Positions 9,461-20,569 of a DNA stretch of 64,000 nt are shown here, in pieces. A program made the translations under genes and the position numbers. The notes below the pieces were generated by a model. The model had not been told where the DNA came from, made no database searches, and worked only from the letters and a program-made list of their open reading frames with translations. Each line of letters begins with the position of its first letter. The stretch's first letter is position 1. The DNA comes from Humulus lupulus (Eukaryota; Streptophyta; Magnoliopsida; Rosales; Cannabaceae), in the NCBI RefSeq assembly GCF_963169125.1, contig NC_084793.1, positions 230,766,360 through 230,830,359 on the forward strand. The letters are read 5' to 3'.

Positions 9461-12014
9461 TTGCTTGAAGACAAGGAGCAATCGTCGCTGTTGATACCAG
9501 AAATTCCTTTTTCTCGAACCCCACCCAATAGGCCTCAGTCAAACCTTCCAACCATGGGTAGAGTAAAATCCACTGCCCAGAAAAAGAAACCTTCCAACCC
9601 TTCAACTCAACCTACTCCTCAGGCTAAAATTCCCTCAACCATTGGTCGGGAAAGAAATATCCCTAACCCTAGCATTCAAACTCGCGCTCAGCTTTGAAAC
9701 GTCGTTCAACCAGATGTTGAATGGTACGTCGCCCCTCCTAGCCGAGTAACGATTAGGATGATTGCTAATTACAATAAAAGATACGTACTTCCTGGGGTGA
9801 CCCTAGTTCAACCCACCACAGACCAAAGGGCGAATCTTCCTGGTGGCGCCTTCAGTGCCTGGTCGAGGTATCACATCGAGGCGGGAGCGATCCTGCCTCT
9901 TCATCCTTTTTTCCAGGGGGTGGCCAGTTATTTCGGGGTCGCCCCTTTTCAAATAACCCCCAATGGATATAGAATGCTCTCGGCACTCTATATCCTCTAT
10001 ATCCATAAAAAATGGCCTGTCCCCACGCCACATGAGGTCAACTATCTGTTCGACCTAAAATCCAACCCCAACCAGGAAACACACGGGGTTTTTCCACTTC
10101 TATCACCAGGAAACAGGCCGCACTTTCCTGACTGACACTACTTTTATCTCGAACGTGGGGAAATACCACCTGGAGTACTTTCTAACTACTGACATGCTCG
10201 CGAAAAGCTTGACCTTCACACAAGGAGGTAAAGTCTTTTCACCTTTGGTCGTTTATTTTTTTAAAATTTTTACTGCATTCCCCTTAGGTCTTTTGCACCT
10301 TTCAGGCCCATGGCTGTGACAAAACCCTTCTCCAGACATGGAGATCCGATTAGCCCTCTTAGCCAGCCTGACTGATGTTGAGAAGAGCGTTAAGCATCTG
10401 GTCACAGAGGTAAACCTGAGGCTGGTCGGGCTTTTGGCCCCTCATCAAGATGTAAGGGAGTTAACAGTGGGAAGTGCCACTAGCGGAGAGGTTCCCGAGC
10501 AGCACCCAGACGTGTCACAACCCCCTCCGAGGAGGGCTACTGGAGTGACCATCAGGGAACCCTCTAGCACCTCGCGGGCTGCTGCTCCCCCTGCCCCAAC
10601 AGGAAAGGGAAAAGAGAAAGCCACTAAACCTCTCGAGCCCCTTGACGAATCTTCGAATGAGAACGGTACTGATCGATCGCTCTTAGATAGTTTGCCAATT
10701 CCCTGTCACTTGTTTAATGGGGACGACAATTTTAAGTACGCTCCCAATTTAGATTCAAACTTCTTCATGTCAGAGAGTGAGTGTAACACTAGTAGAGTAT
10801 ATAATGTAGCGACCAGTAATGATAGCTCGGGTATTTTACTTACAATTTTCTTCATTTCTTTTCCTGACATAACATACTCAATCATTTGTACTATCTCACT
10901 GTTCGTGTATTTTCCTTTCTTACATGGACTCCGAGAATGTGTTCGACATGTACAGTACCCCCGAGGCTCCTGCTGCTCCAGTGAGCAAGAAAAAAGCAAG
11001 CAAACGGCATCAAGGGGAAAGCAGCAAGGCGCCCCCGACCAAGAAAACATGAACTGCGGACCCTCCAGCAACGGGTCCCTCAACGAACACAACACCACCT
11101 CCTTCTCCCCTCGAGCAACAGTCCCCACCTGCACCAATCGGGTCGACACCTTCCTCGCCAGTCCCAGCCGAATAGACTCATCAGGTGGCCCTTGCTTCCA
11201 CAGGGGGGACATATCGAGCCGCGCTCTAAGGTCAGCCAAAGACAGGATGGCAAAAATTCTGAAACACGAGCGTTGTCGAGAGGCGATGGCTGGGACAGAG
11301 ACGATGGATGTCGACCAGATCCTAACCTGCGCTCTAAACGAGCTCACCTGTGTAAGTTATCTTTTTCTGTGGAGATAGCCCTTTTATACATTACAGGCAA
11401 TGCTGACCTTTACTGCCGGCCAGCTCCGCTCGTGTGCTATCACCGAGCAGTCCATGACTTCGGAGCAACGGCATGCTGAAGAACTGAAGGCTGCCGAAGC
11501 GAAATACACTGAACAGCTTGAGGCAGCTCAGAAGACAAATGCAGCATTGCTCGAGGAGAAGAACAAACTGGCTGAGGAGTCAAGGGAAAAGCAGACTACT
11601 TTGGATAAGGTCATCGAGCAAAGAGACAAGTTCAAGAACTATAACCATGTCAACTACCACGAGCCTAAAAAGCTCGAGGAGGACTTGATCGCGAGTAGAA
11701 AAGAGACTGCAACACTGGAAGGCCGGATCGAGGAACTTGAGAAAGCCAACGCCAGTAATTTGGAGAGGTACAGGAATTCCACAGTTAAGTGTTTCTATGA
11801 CTTCTGGAAACATAACCAGGAGCTAGTTTTGTTATCTTCCTGAGTGCACGAGGCACACTTAAATAGCCTGTTGCGTTGCTCGCTTGGCGGAAGAAGAGAG
11901 AGCAAAGGTACCTGCCTCGCCCAAAATCTCCTTGGCCACTGGCGTAGAAGGCGTGGACAACGAAGCCGAAGTTGTAGTTGACCAGAAAAATCCACAAGAC
12001 CCTGCTGCCTCATG
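9461..12014 (+). pseudogene. PF04195-like antisense gene of element F
   Basis: A plus-strand gene opposite to gag-pol. It begins with a basic, Ser/Pro-rich leader (ATG at 9554 is one possible start). The conserved domain at 9758-10200 carries LPLHPFFQGVASYFGVAPFQ and TPNGYRMLSAL, the signature I associate with the 'putative gypsy type transposon' family PF04195. A Pro/Ser/Lys-rich linker follows (10340-11200), then a long Glu/Lys-rich coiled coil (11460-11790), then the tail motif CFYDFWKHN and the end PAAS-stop at 12012-12014. A stop at 9695 and frameshifts near 10090 and 11810 break it. Intron-like breaks occur at about 10230-10290, 10780-10920 and 11352-11396 (gtaagt...ttacag), the last only 45 bp. 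Function is unknown; the coiled coil suggests a structural or binding role. Confidence 0.72.
11352..11396 (+). other. Possible short intron in the antisense gene of F
   Basis: Donor gtaagt at 11352 and acceptor ttacag ending at 11396. Joining the flanks keeps one reading frame from the ELTC residues into AMLTFTAGQL and the coiled coil. At 45 bp it is shorter than usual plant introns, so it may be a decayed intron or chance. Confidence 0.4.
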
Positions 12015-12608
12015 ATTATAATGTTTTTATTTTTTAATTTTATCTTGTAGATACACGACCTACGGGTGGTGATGTAAAGACAATTTTTATCTTTACTGCT
12101 GCATGGGCAGCTTTTTTCCTTTTAACAAACAATTACATTCGAGTAGTGACTGCTCGCGGTGTAAAGGGATTCACATTTGATATTATAATATTTGCATTTT
12201 ATTATAACATCTGTTCGCATGACCGAACTTAGCATAGTACTTTGTTTTGATTTAACAAAATATTTTCTTTTTTAAAATACTCTAAGTACCCTAGCAGGCT
12301 TTCACTTATTTTGCTCATGTGTTTACATACCTTTCGATATTCTTTGCCTACTGGATACCTTATATGCCCCCCAAGTGATCGAGGAGCTCTAGGTCCTTGG
12401 TCACTTGCCTTGACCAAAACCTGTTCGAACATTATTGCTCGGAGCAAAACAATTAAAATTATAATACGGCAAAACAACACACGTAATGAGCAACTACTTA
12501 TATAAAATACAATAAATGGCAAGAATGACTGGCTGTGCACAGTCCCTTATATTTCTCGTAATAAATGGAAAATATGTGTCTGTACAAATGATCAATAAGA
12601 TCTTACAC
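12015..12608. other. Spacer in F where RNase H and integrase should be
   Basis: AT-rich DNA with no protein similarity I can see. A 7-bp inverted repeat (gtaaaga...tctttac, 12073-12095) just past the antisense gene's stop could be its 3' processing region. A complete Tat-like element would carry about 2-2.5 kb of RNase H and integrase between this point and the RT, so an internal deletion is inferred. Confidence 0.55.
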
Positions 12609-13723
12609 TTATAAGCGATTAGTCACATAAAATGACCAACCCTTTTTCATAACTTGTAAAAAGTATAATGCTTGGAAAGCCTGCTCACATTCCTCTGTCC
12701 ATTCAAACTTTTTGTTGCCTCTAAGTAGATTAAAAAATGGAACGCAGTTGTCCATTGATTTCGAGATAAATCTACTGAGAGCGGCAATTCTTCCGGTCAA
12801 ACTTTGAACATTCTTAATCTTTGTTGGCGATTTCATATCGATCAGGGCTTTGATCTTTTCGGGATTGGCTTCAATTCCTCTCGAGTTAACTATAAATCCC
12901 AAAATCTTCCCTGATCCTACTCCGAAGGAGCATTTGAGGGGATTCAGCTTCATCTGATATTTGTTCAAAATGTTGAAGCACTCCTACAAATCCTTTATAT
13001 GCCCTTCTGTCTTCTTTGACTTGACCAGCATGTCGTCGACGTAGACCTCCATGTTTGTGCGGATCAGCTCCTTAAACATGTGGTTGACTAGTCGCTGATA
13101 AGTTGCACCATAGTTTTTCAAACTGAAGGGCATTACTTTGTAACAATAAAGCCATGTATCAGTCCGAAAGCTAGTGTGATCCTCATCAGGGGGATGCATA
13201 CTAATCTAATTGTACCCGGAGTATGCATCCATGAATGAGAGAATCTCATGCCCTTTGGGAGTGGGAAACAATCTTTGGGGCAGACTTTATTAAGGTCTAT
13301 GAAATCCACGCATGTTCGCCATTTGCCATTCGGCTTGGGGACCAGTACGGGATTAGAAACCCATGATGGATAAAATGCCACCCTAATGAACCCATTCTCC
13401 TTCAGCTTCTTGACTTCTTCTCTTAAGGCCTTTGATCTATCTTTGTCGAGCAGCCTTCTTTTCTGTTGCACCAGTGGGAAACTCTTGTCGATGTTTAGGA
13501 CATGGCTGATGACTGAGGGGTCTATTCCAACCATGTCTTTGTGCGACCAGGCGAAGACTTCCTGGTTCCTCCTCAAAAACTCCACCAGTGCTTGTTTTGT
13601 TGTTGTCTCTAAGTTTTTACCGACTTTCACAACCCTGGTCAGATTTTCTTCATCGAGTTGGACCTCTTCAAGATCCTCGATGGGTCCTACTCCCTCCTCA
13701 AAATCCTCAAAGCGAGGATCCAA
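12609..13723 (-). pseudogene. Reverse transcriptase domain of element F
   Basis: Minus-strand gypsy RT in three overlapping frames. The first part (13723 to about 13240) shows NPVLVPKPNGKWRTCVDF and LNKVCPKDCFPLP. The active-site part (13250-12990) shows FMDAYSGYN, KVMPFSLKNYGATYQRLV and the intact catalytic EVYVDDMLV. The third part (12968-12609) shows MKLNPLKCSFGV, GFIVNSRGIEANPEKI and FEWTEECEQAFQAL. About ten codons between FPLP and the next motif are missing (near 13255), shifting the frame; there is also a stop after SGYN. Translation ends just past the QAFQAL motif, where RNase H should begin. Confidence 0.85.
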
Positions 13724-13774
13724 GTCTCTATCCTCTCTTTGGGCAACGCCCTATTTGGTGACATTATCACCTGA

Positions 13775-14322
13775 CTAGGCCTGAGCATCGATTTCCATTT
13801 GCAACTCTTGTCCGGGAACATCTCTCGATACACTTCTCTTTGCCTTGGTTATCGAGGCGTTGCAGCACTCTCTGGCTTCCTGTTGATTTCCCAATACGCA
13901 TCCTACCCCTGCGTCAGTTGGGAATTTCATGGCAAGGTGCCATATTGACGTGACGGCTCGTAGGTCGACCAGAATTGGCCTCCCAATTACAGCATTGTAT
14001 GCCGAAGGACAATCAACTACTATAAAAGTAGTGAGTAATGTCATGTTAGCAGGTGCAGTACCCGCTGTACTGGAAGCCTAATCGACCCAGTTGGGGTGAG
14101 CCCTTTGCCGAAGAAACCATAGATGGTTTGGTTGCATGGCTCCAGGTCCTTGATGGAAAATTTCATTCTCTTCAGTGAAGACTTGTATAGGATGTTGACC
14201 AAGCTTCCTGTGTCGACCAATACCCTCTTCACCATCATGTTGGCGATTTGTACGTCTACGACCAACAGATCGGAGAGTGGGAATCGCACGTGCTGGGCAT
14301 CGTCTTCAGAGAAGGTTATCAA
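13775..14322 (-). pseudogene. Aspartic protease region of element F
   Basis: The minus-strand frame 14322-14041 contains the catalytic motif in VKRVLVDTGSLVNILY, with DTG intact. This is followed by GFFGKGLTPTGSIRLP, the usual second half of Tat-type proteases. The following frame (14044-13775) continues with FIVVDCPSAYNAVIGRPIL, the conserved segment before RT. A stop and frameshift at about 14043 separate the two. In a working element it would cut the Gag-Pol polyprotein. Confidence 0.82.
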
Positions 14323-14369
14323 TTCCTCTTCTGTTCGAGCCTTTTTTGGTGCTCAATCCTCCACACTCA

Positions 14370-16679
14370 TCATCTTAATGTCTTGGTCGTGGCGTAGGGT
14401 TTGAGCATATCGCTCCCTTGTTTTCCCACTATCTCCTGCAAGATGTGGGCCACCACAGATGGTGAGTAAAGTGCCTGCCATAGGAGCTGGCTGTAGAGGT
14501 GGTGAGCATTGGCGTGCAGGCGCCTACTCGTTGTCACTTTGAGCCTCTCGCTGAGACCCCCTACGGCTCGCACATATCTTCTTAAATGTCCCTGCCTGAT
14601 CAGGAACTCAATCTCGTCTTTCAACTGGTTACATTCATTGGTGTCGTGCCCGTAGTCATTGTGAAAACGACAAAACTTCGTAGTATCTCTCTTGGAGATA
14701 TCTTTCCTTATAGATGTGGGTCGTTTGTAAGGCACGCTTGAGCTGGTCGCCTAGTAGATTTCTGCTCAGCTTTCTACTAGGGCCATGTAGTTTGTGAATC
14801 TTGGCTCATATTGATTGCCTTTGGGGCATTTATTCTCATAAGTTGAGGGTTCATTGTTTGCCCATTTTCCACCGTTCCTACCCTTGCCATTCCCGTTGCC
14901 CTTACCGTTGCCATTGGGCTTTTCCGACCCGTTGGCAGCTTTGGCGGGTTCTTCCTTTGGCCCCTTGTCTTTTGTTGGTGATTTCCCTTCATTGGCAATC
15001 GCGTCTTCGAGCTTGATATATCGATCAGCCCGATCCAAAAACTCTTGGGTGCTTCTTACCCCATTCTTTCTGAGGCTACTCCAGAGGGTTGAATGGCGCC
15101 TAACCCCAGAAGTTAGGGACATCATCTTGCCTTCATCACCCACTGTCTTGGCTCCAGCTGCTGCTCGCATGAAGCGTTGGACATATTCCTTTAAGGGCTC
15201 TCCCTCCTTCTGGCGTATCTCGACCAGCTAGTTGGACTCTGTGGGGTGTACGCGACCCGCGTAGAATTGTCCGTAAAATTATTTTACAAACATCTCCCAA
15301 GATACTATACTAGCAGGAGGGAACTTAAAGAACCACTCTTGGGCGATGTCAGACAGTGTCGCTGGAAAGATCGGTAGTGGGCATCTTCCGACACTTTCTG
15401 TATATCCATTTGTATCTCAAACTTATTAACGTGAGATACTGGGGCTCCATACCCATCAAAGTTTGGCAATGTTGGCATCTTGAACTTACTAGGGGTTTCA
15501 GCTGCAGCAATCCTCTGTACAAAGGGAGTGCCCCTCCTCCTATCGTACTCAATATGGGACGTTCGTCCCCCGACCAGTTGTTGCACCGCCTGGTTCAAGG
15601 CATCAATCTGAGCCTGAACGGCTTCTGGGACTACTGGGGCAACTGGTGCCGGGGGAGTGTACTCATCATGCCTCTCACAGCAGTCGTTCAGCACGTCCCT
15701 TAAATCATCGTCCCTGCGTCTCTGCTCACTGACTTCTAGCCGATCAAATACGTTATGCTGCTTATGTTGCCCCCCAGCGTTATGGCTAGCTGACCTATTT
15801 TCCCTAGGTGGGGGGCTTTTGCCTCAACCCCTTTCTTCATTTCTCTGACCAGCATTTTTTCTGCCGGAATCGGCTTCATTATAGTCGTGGCCTTCTCTAA
15901 ATTGTGGCTGACTACGGCATGACCGGCTGTTCATGTTATTTCCTCCTCGGGCTGGCATCTCCCAAGCGCCAGGGGGAGGCCTGTGCTGGTCGTTGGGTCC
16001 CTGTACATTGCCATGCCGTGGGGGGGCCCCTGACCACAGAGCTTGACTCAATGTTCCTTCTGCTGGCGGAAGGACACTGTCCCCTGCTCAATAGATTCGG
16101 CTCTTCATCTCCTGGGCATCTAGGGCTACAGGGCAGTTGCCCGGCCCTATTCTGCCTCAGGCCCTGGGAATTGCCTCGACCAGCCTGAGATGGAGACTGC
16201 TGCTCAGGATCCCTAGGTGGGACATCATCCTGAGCCACAGGCGGCTGCTCTGGCCTTTGAGGGCTTGCTGGTTGGAGTGGAGGACTAGGATTGGGAGCTT
16301 TCCGAGGTGGCGCACTCGGTGGCTGATCTGGCTGAGAGGCTGGCACAGCCTGACTCCTAGCCAATTGGATGGCTGCTTCAAGTGCGGCCATGGCATCCCT
16401 CTGCCGATGGTCCATGTCTGCCTGCCGCTCATTTAGCTCCTGGCGCTGGCATTCTATTTCTTTTTGCTGCAGCGCCATTGTCTCCGCAGCATTCTCCTTA
16501 TTGGCCCTCAGATTAGCCAACTCATCCTGCAGCACCCCCAGCGTTGCTCTCAGTTTTTCAGAATCTAATTCCTCCTCTTCAAACTCCAAATGGGGTTCAT
16601 TCTCGTCCACATTTAGGGGAGGAGGTTAGGATGGTGCAGCGCCAGCGGCCTGTCCAGTCTTCTTGGATGTCTTCTCCAT
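14370..16679 (-). pseudogene. Gag of element F
   Basis: Starts at the minus-strand ATG at 16679 (MEKTSKKTGQ), with a stop after about 17 codons, then an open frame 16610-15936. That frame has an N-terminal Glu/Gln-rich coiled coil (LQDELANLRANKENAAETMA) and a Pro/Gln-rich region. The capsid-like domain follows in shifted frames (15694-15170: PTLPNFDGYGAPVSHVNKFE, then VQRFMRAAAG). After it come a Gly/Asn/Lys-rich stretch and a zinc-binding-like motif CRFHNDYGHDTNECNQLKDE at about 14660. That C-H-H-C pattern recurs in elements E and M and is typical of Tat-like Gag. Several stops and frameshifts make it inactive. Confidence 0.82.
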
Positions 16680-16726
16680 TAGATTTTCTTACAGTTTTTA
16701 TCAATCTCTCAATGAAAGTTCCAGAA
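16680..16726 (-). other. 5' leader and primer-binding region of F
   Basis: Between the 5' LTR and gag. It contains tctggaactttcattgagag on the minus strand. The same cttTCATTGAGA block follows the LTRs of E (34640-34660) and J (40350-40380), with a variant in M (42735-42750). It is therefore a conserved leader signal; I could not match it to a specific tRNA. Confidence 0.5.
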
Positions 16727-17053
16727 TGTTGACCCTTGATTTGGCCAACGACACGGAGTCAAATGTACGATAAAGGATAAACCGACATTTAAGAATTTAA
16801 TCTAATGGAAAAGAATAAAACACCAAGGATTTATAGTGGTTCGGCCCCAATGAATGGTAATGACCTACGTCCACTTAGTGCTATTATTGATATTGAATCT
16901 CAAAGTCGTGATCAAAGAACTAGGGCTCTTGAGTTTCAAAAACCTTGAAAGAATTACAATAAAACGATGAATAACCACACTATCGCTTTCTTTCTCTCAA
17001 TACTTAGCAAAAAGATTCCCAGATCAAAAGTCCCCTCCTTGAGCTATTTCATG

Positions 17054-17063
17054 CATATTTATA
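17054..17063 (-). promoter_or_regulatory. TATA box in the 5' LTR of F
   Basis: TATAAATATG on the minus strand, identical in the partner LTR. It lies upstream of gag and drives leftward transcription of the element. Confidence 0.65.
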
Positions 17064-17271
17064 GGTTCAAGGAGGGTTACACGGGCCAATGGGCCTTAAC
17101 TTTCCTTAATAACAGTGTATCAAGGTAATAATGAGGAAATATTCAATGTCATTATTATAAGATTACAATCTTAGAAGTAAATAAATCAAGTTATATGACC
17201 AGCCTGGTCGTATCTAACAGTTAAGCCTAACGAAATGATGTGCTTCTGGTCGATAGTTGAACAGTACTTCC

Positions 17272-17311
17272 GCCACGTGTCAACCATGTGGGAGAAATCC
17301 TTGCCACGTCA
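17272..17311 (-). promoter_or_regulatory. ACGT-core (G-box/ABRE- and as-1-like) motifs in U3 of F
   Basis: On the minus strand U3 reads TGACGTGGC (17303-17311) and ACACGTGGC (17272-17280). Both motifs recur at the same place in the J LTR (41016-41024 and 40996-41004). These are known core binding motifs for plant bZIP regulators; that they control this element is inference. Confidence 0.5.
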
Positions 17312-17345
17312 TCAGCAACCATTTTTTTTTTGGGTAAACACACCT

Positions 17346-19660
17346 AAAGGCTAGTGCCTTTCTCCCTTTGGAACAGTATTTCGTAGATTTTTTGAACCAC
17401 GTTGAACTGGCACAATTCCAACTCCCCCTAATTCGTATCGACTTTTGGTGAGGCTGGAATATCTATTCTTGAAGCATGAGTGGGATGTTCCCACCCCGCC
17501 AACATCAAGCAGTACTTTTATCTCAAAGCCAATCTCAAATCAAAGGGGCAAAGTGATGGCTTCTACTACCTCACTAGATTCCCCAATACATCCTCCATCA
17601 TCGACCTCCCCAGTAACCCAAATGACTACAAGGATCAATTCTTCATGTCAAACGAGTTCAAGAACTCCACCCATCGGTATTTCAACCATCCTCATAAGTT
17701 TATCAGCTCCTTGAACTTTGTACTTGAATTCCTTTTCAATCAAGTTTGAACATATTCTCATTGAGTTGTCATTTTGTGCAGATATATATAAGAGAACGGG
17801 GTGGTCAGAGACCCTCGGAGGTCAATATGAGACGCTGGCTCGTATTCCTGCCAAGGAGAAGGAGTTCTGGATGGCAGTTAATGACACTACCATGGTGACC
17901 TGCAAATTGATCTGGAAAGATGAGACACTAGCTATCAAAGCTCAAGGTCCTCCCCCCGAGCCCCCTACTCCCCAAGAACTCGTCCCTACCGTTGAAGAGG
18001 TTGATGAAGAGGAGGAGGTCGCACAACTGGTGTGCAAAAGAAAGGTATCTGAAGATGGGCAACATCCTGACCAAGGCCGAGCTGAATTGGGGGCACCACC
18101 TAGCACCTCCAGCCAAGGTAACCCATATAGAGAATTGAACTAAATTGATGCTAGTTTTAGGCTAGTCTGATTCAACCCAAGGCATCTCGTGAGTCGACAC
18201 CCGGTTTATACAGACCTGAACGTGACCCTCCTTCAGTGTGTGGTCACTTGGTTGTACGCTACGACCATAACTACCCTCGATGTACCGTAGTGGTAGGTAA
18301 TACCCTTCATTTTAGGTCCATTATTTTTTAGGAATACAGTACAAACCTCTTGCCTGGCCTTCCCTTTGTCATGGTGTGTTTACCCCGGGTATTAGACAGG
18401 TCGTGCATGAGTCTAGTTCAGATGAGGATTCCTAACCCTATAGGTCCCAAAATGTAATAATATTAGAGTCTCCCCCCCCCCCCCCTCCTCTTCTGATAGT
18501 CCAAGAGTTAGAGGTTTTACCTAGCCCAGTTCATAATCCAGAACCGATCATAGTAGATTTCTCCTCTAGCTCGGAGGGTAGGGTTCTTGGTCTATTCTTT
18601 GCCTTGTATTACCCTGACTAATCATTTCTTGGATCTGAATTTTCTATTCATCCTTTTGTAGGCGAAGATATGGACCTGAAGTGTGCCTTCAAATCTGGTG
18701 GGGCCAAAACTGGACCTTTTGTCAAGAAGCAAGGATATTAAAGAAAAGCATGTCCAAAGTTGGAGCTGCCACCGAATCATCTGCAAAGGATAAAGATGCC
18801 AACTTCACTCAAAAATAGCAGCAGCAAAAACAACTGCCAGCTCAGGTAACTGCAGTTACCATTCATGAGACTCCTCGTCCTCGTCCTCACAAACCTACTT
18901 CAGTTCCTCAAGTTTTTCAGGGCGAGGCCCATCTGCTCATCTCCAAGACACATAGTCCATGGACTTACAACTCTCAGTCAAGCAACTCGAGGTTGCAAGG
19001 ATCCCAGAACAGCTTCATTGACCCATCCACGACATGGAGAATCACATGGTGGGTCATGCCAACCAAGAAAATGTCAAAGACTTGAAGGCCATAGAGGAGC
19101 GTTCCCCAAGGGACGTCCTGGAGTCAGCCTTGGGAATGAATCTGATGGTGATTTATCCTCCTCCCTGCCACCTTTTTTTTCGTGAGCTAATCCTGTCATG
19201 TATTTTTATTTTGTAGTATTGTTTAGCTCAAATTCACGGCATCGCCTGAATCCAAGCTCAAAGAGATGAGCTTAGAGTTGCCCTGGCTGCATCCCATCGT
19301 TGAGACCAGCTGCAGGTCGAGGTCGACAGCCTCAACAAGAAACTTGAGGAAGTCGATGCGCTAAAAAATAAATTGTCCTAGGTCGAAGTAAAAGCCAAGG
19401 AGGATTTTGAGAAGGCAAAGCAGGATGCCGAGTAGGCGAAGCTAGATGTTTCCGAGGCAACGAACGCCCTGGAGGAGATGCTATACCGGTGCTGGGCATA
19501 CAACCAGGAAGGGGATTTCTCCTTTCTGGATGTGGAGCTTTGGGGACGTTATCTTATCAAGTTCTAGAGCTAACACTCACAAGATCCCTCCAAGACCGTG
19601 GAGGCTTCTGGAGCTGCTGAAGAAGGTTACAATGAAGTGACATCACAAAGGCAAGTTACT
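17346..19660 (+). pseudogene. PF04195-like antisense gene of element E, 3' part
   Basis: Continues the gene cut by F at 7931. The conserved domain reads, across shifting frames, FLPLEQYFVDFLNHVELAQF, PPNSYRLLVRLEYLFLKHEW and NIKQYFYLKANLKSKGQSDG (17363-17600), clearly homologous to the copy in F. An intron-like break (acceptor ttttgtgcag at about 17772-17781) precedes an open stretch, 17782-18143. A Pro/Ser linker with another acceptor-like ttttgtag (about 18655-18661) follows, then a coiled coil (19260-19440) and the tail RCWAYNQEGDFSFLD (19488-19530), matching CFYDFWKHN in F. Stops occur throughout. It lies on the opposite strand from E's gag-pol, as in F. Confidence 0.7.
18470..18488 (+). 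repeat. Poly-C tract in the antisense gene of E
   Basis: About 14 consecutive C flanked by CT-rich sequence, inside the linker region of the pseudogene. It is probably replication slippage. Confidence 0.85.
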
Positions 19661-19984
19661 GGAGCTCAGTAATGTTTAGGGCACCCTTATCAATTTTTTT
19701 TGTGTGTTTTATTTCGGGTTTTTTATATCCCTTATAATTAAGCTTTCAAAAGTTGAAACAATCGCCTTTGGGCTCAGTTCAAGGTTATTTCTCCTCAAGT
19801 TATTCATTTACTTGTTAGTACATGTTCATTATTTATAATCGATTTTGTTCCCCATAATCTATTATCTTACTATGCTTATGAATTTTAAGTCCTTGTACAC
19901 TCGCAATCATAGGGGTTATCTTTAGATCGAGATAGATTTCAGATGGCTCGACCAATTAATTATGGTCGATGTCATTGTTATATC

Positions 19985-20176
19985 AAGGAATTTTCCCACC
20001 TAATAGTGTTATACCTATTAGGAATTAGGTCTCGGACTTGATTATATCCTGGAATTCTCCCGCCTAATAGCGTTATACCTGTTAGGAATCAAGTCTCGGA
20101 CCTGGTTATTTCTAGGAGTTTGCCCGCCTGACAGCGTTATACCTGTTAGGAATCAGGCCTCAGACCTGATTATATC
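19985..20176 (+). repeat. Three tandem 64-bp units, each with a hairpin
   Basis: Hairpins span 19999-20022, 20063-20086 and 20127-20150, exactly 64 bp apart. Each has an 8-bp stem and an 8-nt loop (yGTTATAC). Stem 1 is CCTAATAG/CTATTAGG, stem 2 CCTAATAG/CTGTTAGG, stem 3 CCTGACAG/CTGTTAGG. In RNA the changing pairs go U-A, U-G, C-G at one position and A-U to G-U at another, so pairing is kept. The array lies between the 3' end of the PF04195-like gene and the integrase end of element E. Confidence 0.75.
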
Positions 20177-20569
20177 CAGGATTCCCTAGTTGAATTCTAG
20201 GTTTTGTTTCTTTGAATTTTCCTAACTTAGTTGGTATTTGGAATTTCTTTTGAAAAATCGAGCTTTAAAATTCATTGAATAATCAATTTTCCAAGTTCTA
20301 TGTTTCAAATTTTATCCAAATAAGCTAAATATTTTTAGAGACTCTTCAAGGGTTATATGTCCCCCCAAGCGATAAGAATTTATGGATATTCTAGGTCGAT
20401 TTTACAAAATGAGTACGTGATATATCACGAGAATAAGATAAACTTGTAGTGATCTCGTGTTACTTAAATAGAAGGACTTTTATAAATAAGCCTTACATTG
20501 AAAAATACTGAAAACATAAAAAATTAACAAAGTCGTCCTATTACTGATAATATTTTTTTAAGATGTAGG
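20177..20569. other. Non-coding spacer of element E
   Basis: AT-rich region between the hairpin repeats and the integrase tail. I see no ORF or repeat of note. Confidence 0.6.

Larger units (their letters stand above)
16727..17340 (-). repeat. 5' LTR of element F
   Basis: A 614-bp partner of 7932-8543. It holds the promoter of the element: TATAAATATG on the minus strand at 17054-17063, with ACGT-core motifs upstream (17272-17311). Confidence 0.95.
7927..17345 (-). mobile_element. Element F: Tat-like Ty3/gypsy retrotransposon, TSD cacct
   Basis: The element is 7932-17340 (9,409 bp) with 5-bp duplications cacct at 7927-7931 and 17341-17345. LTRs are 7932-8543 and 16727-17340. Minus-strand order is 5' LTR, gag, protease, RT, then a gap, and on the opposite strand a PF04195-like gene before the 3' LTR. 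RNase H and integrase are missing between RT (ends about 12620) and the antisense gene, so it cannot move by itself. By eye the two LTRs differ at about 30 sites of 612, indicating an old insertion. It sits inside the PF04195-like gene of element E. Confidence 0.92.

Noticed and set aside
10706..11347. 213-codon minus-strand ORF
   Set aside because: It is the antisense shadow of the PF04195-like gene's linker; the plus strand shows the homologous domain and coiled coil.
13386..13778. 130-codon plus-strand Ser-rich ORF
   Set aside because: Shadow of the RT of F on the minus strand.
15936..16629. Plus-strand ORFs at 15904-16188, 16137-16436 and 16369-16629
   Set aside because: Shadows of the minus-strand gag of F, whose composition and motifs fit Gag.
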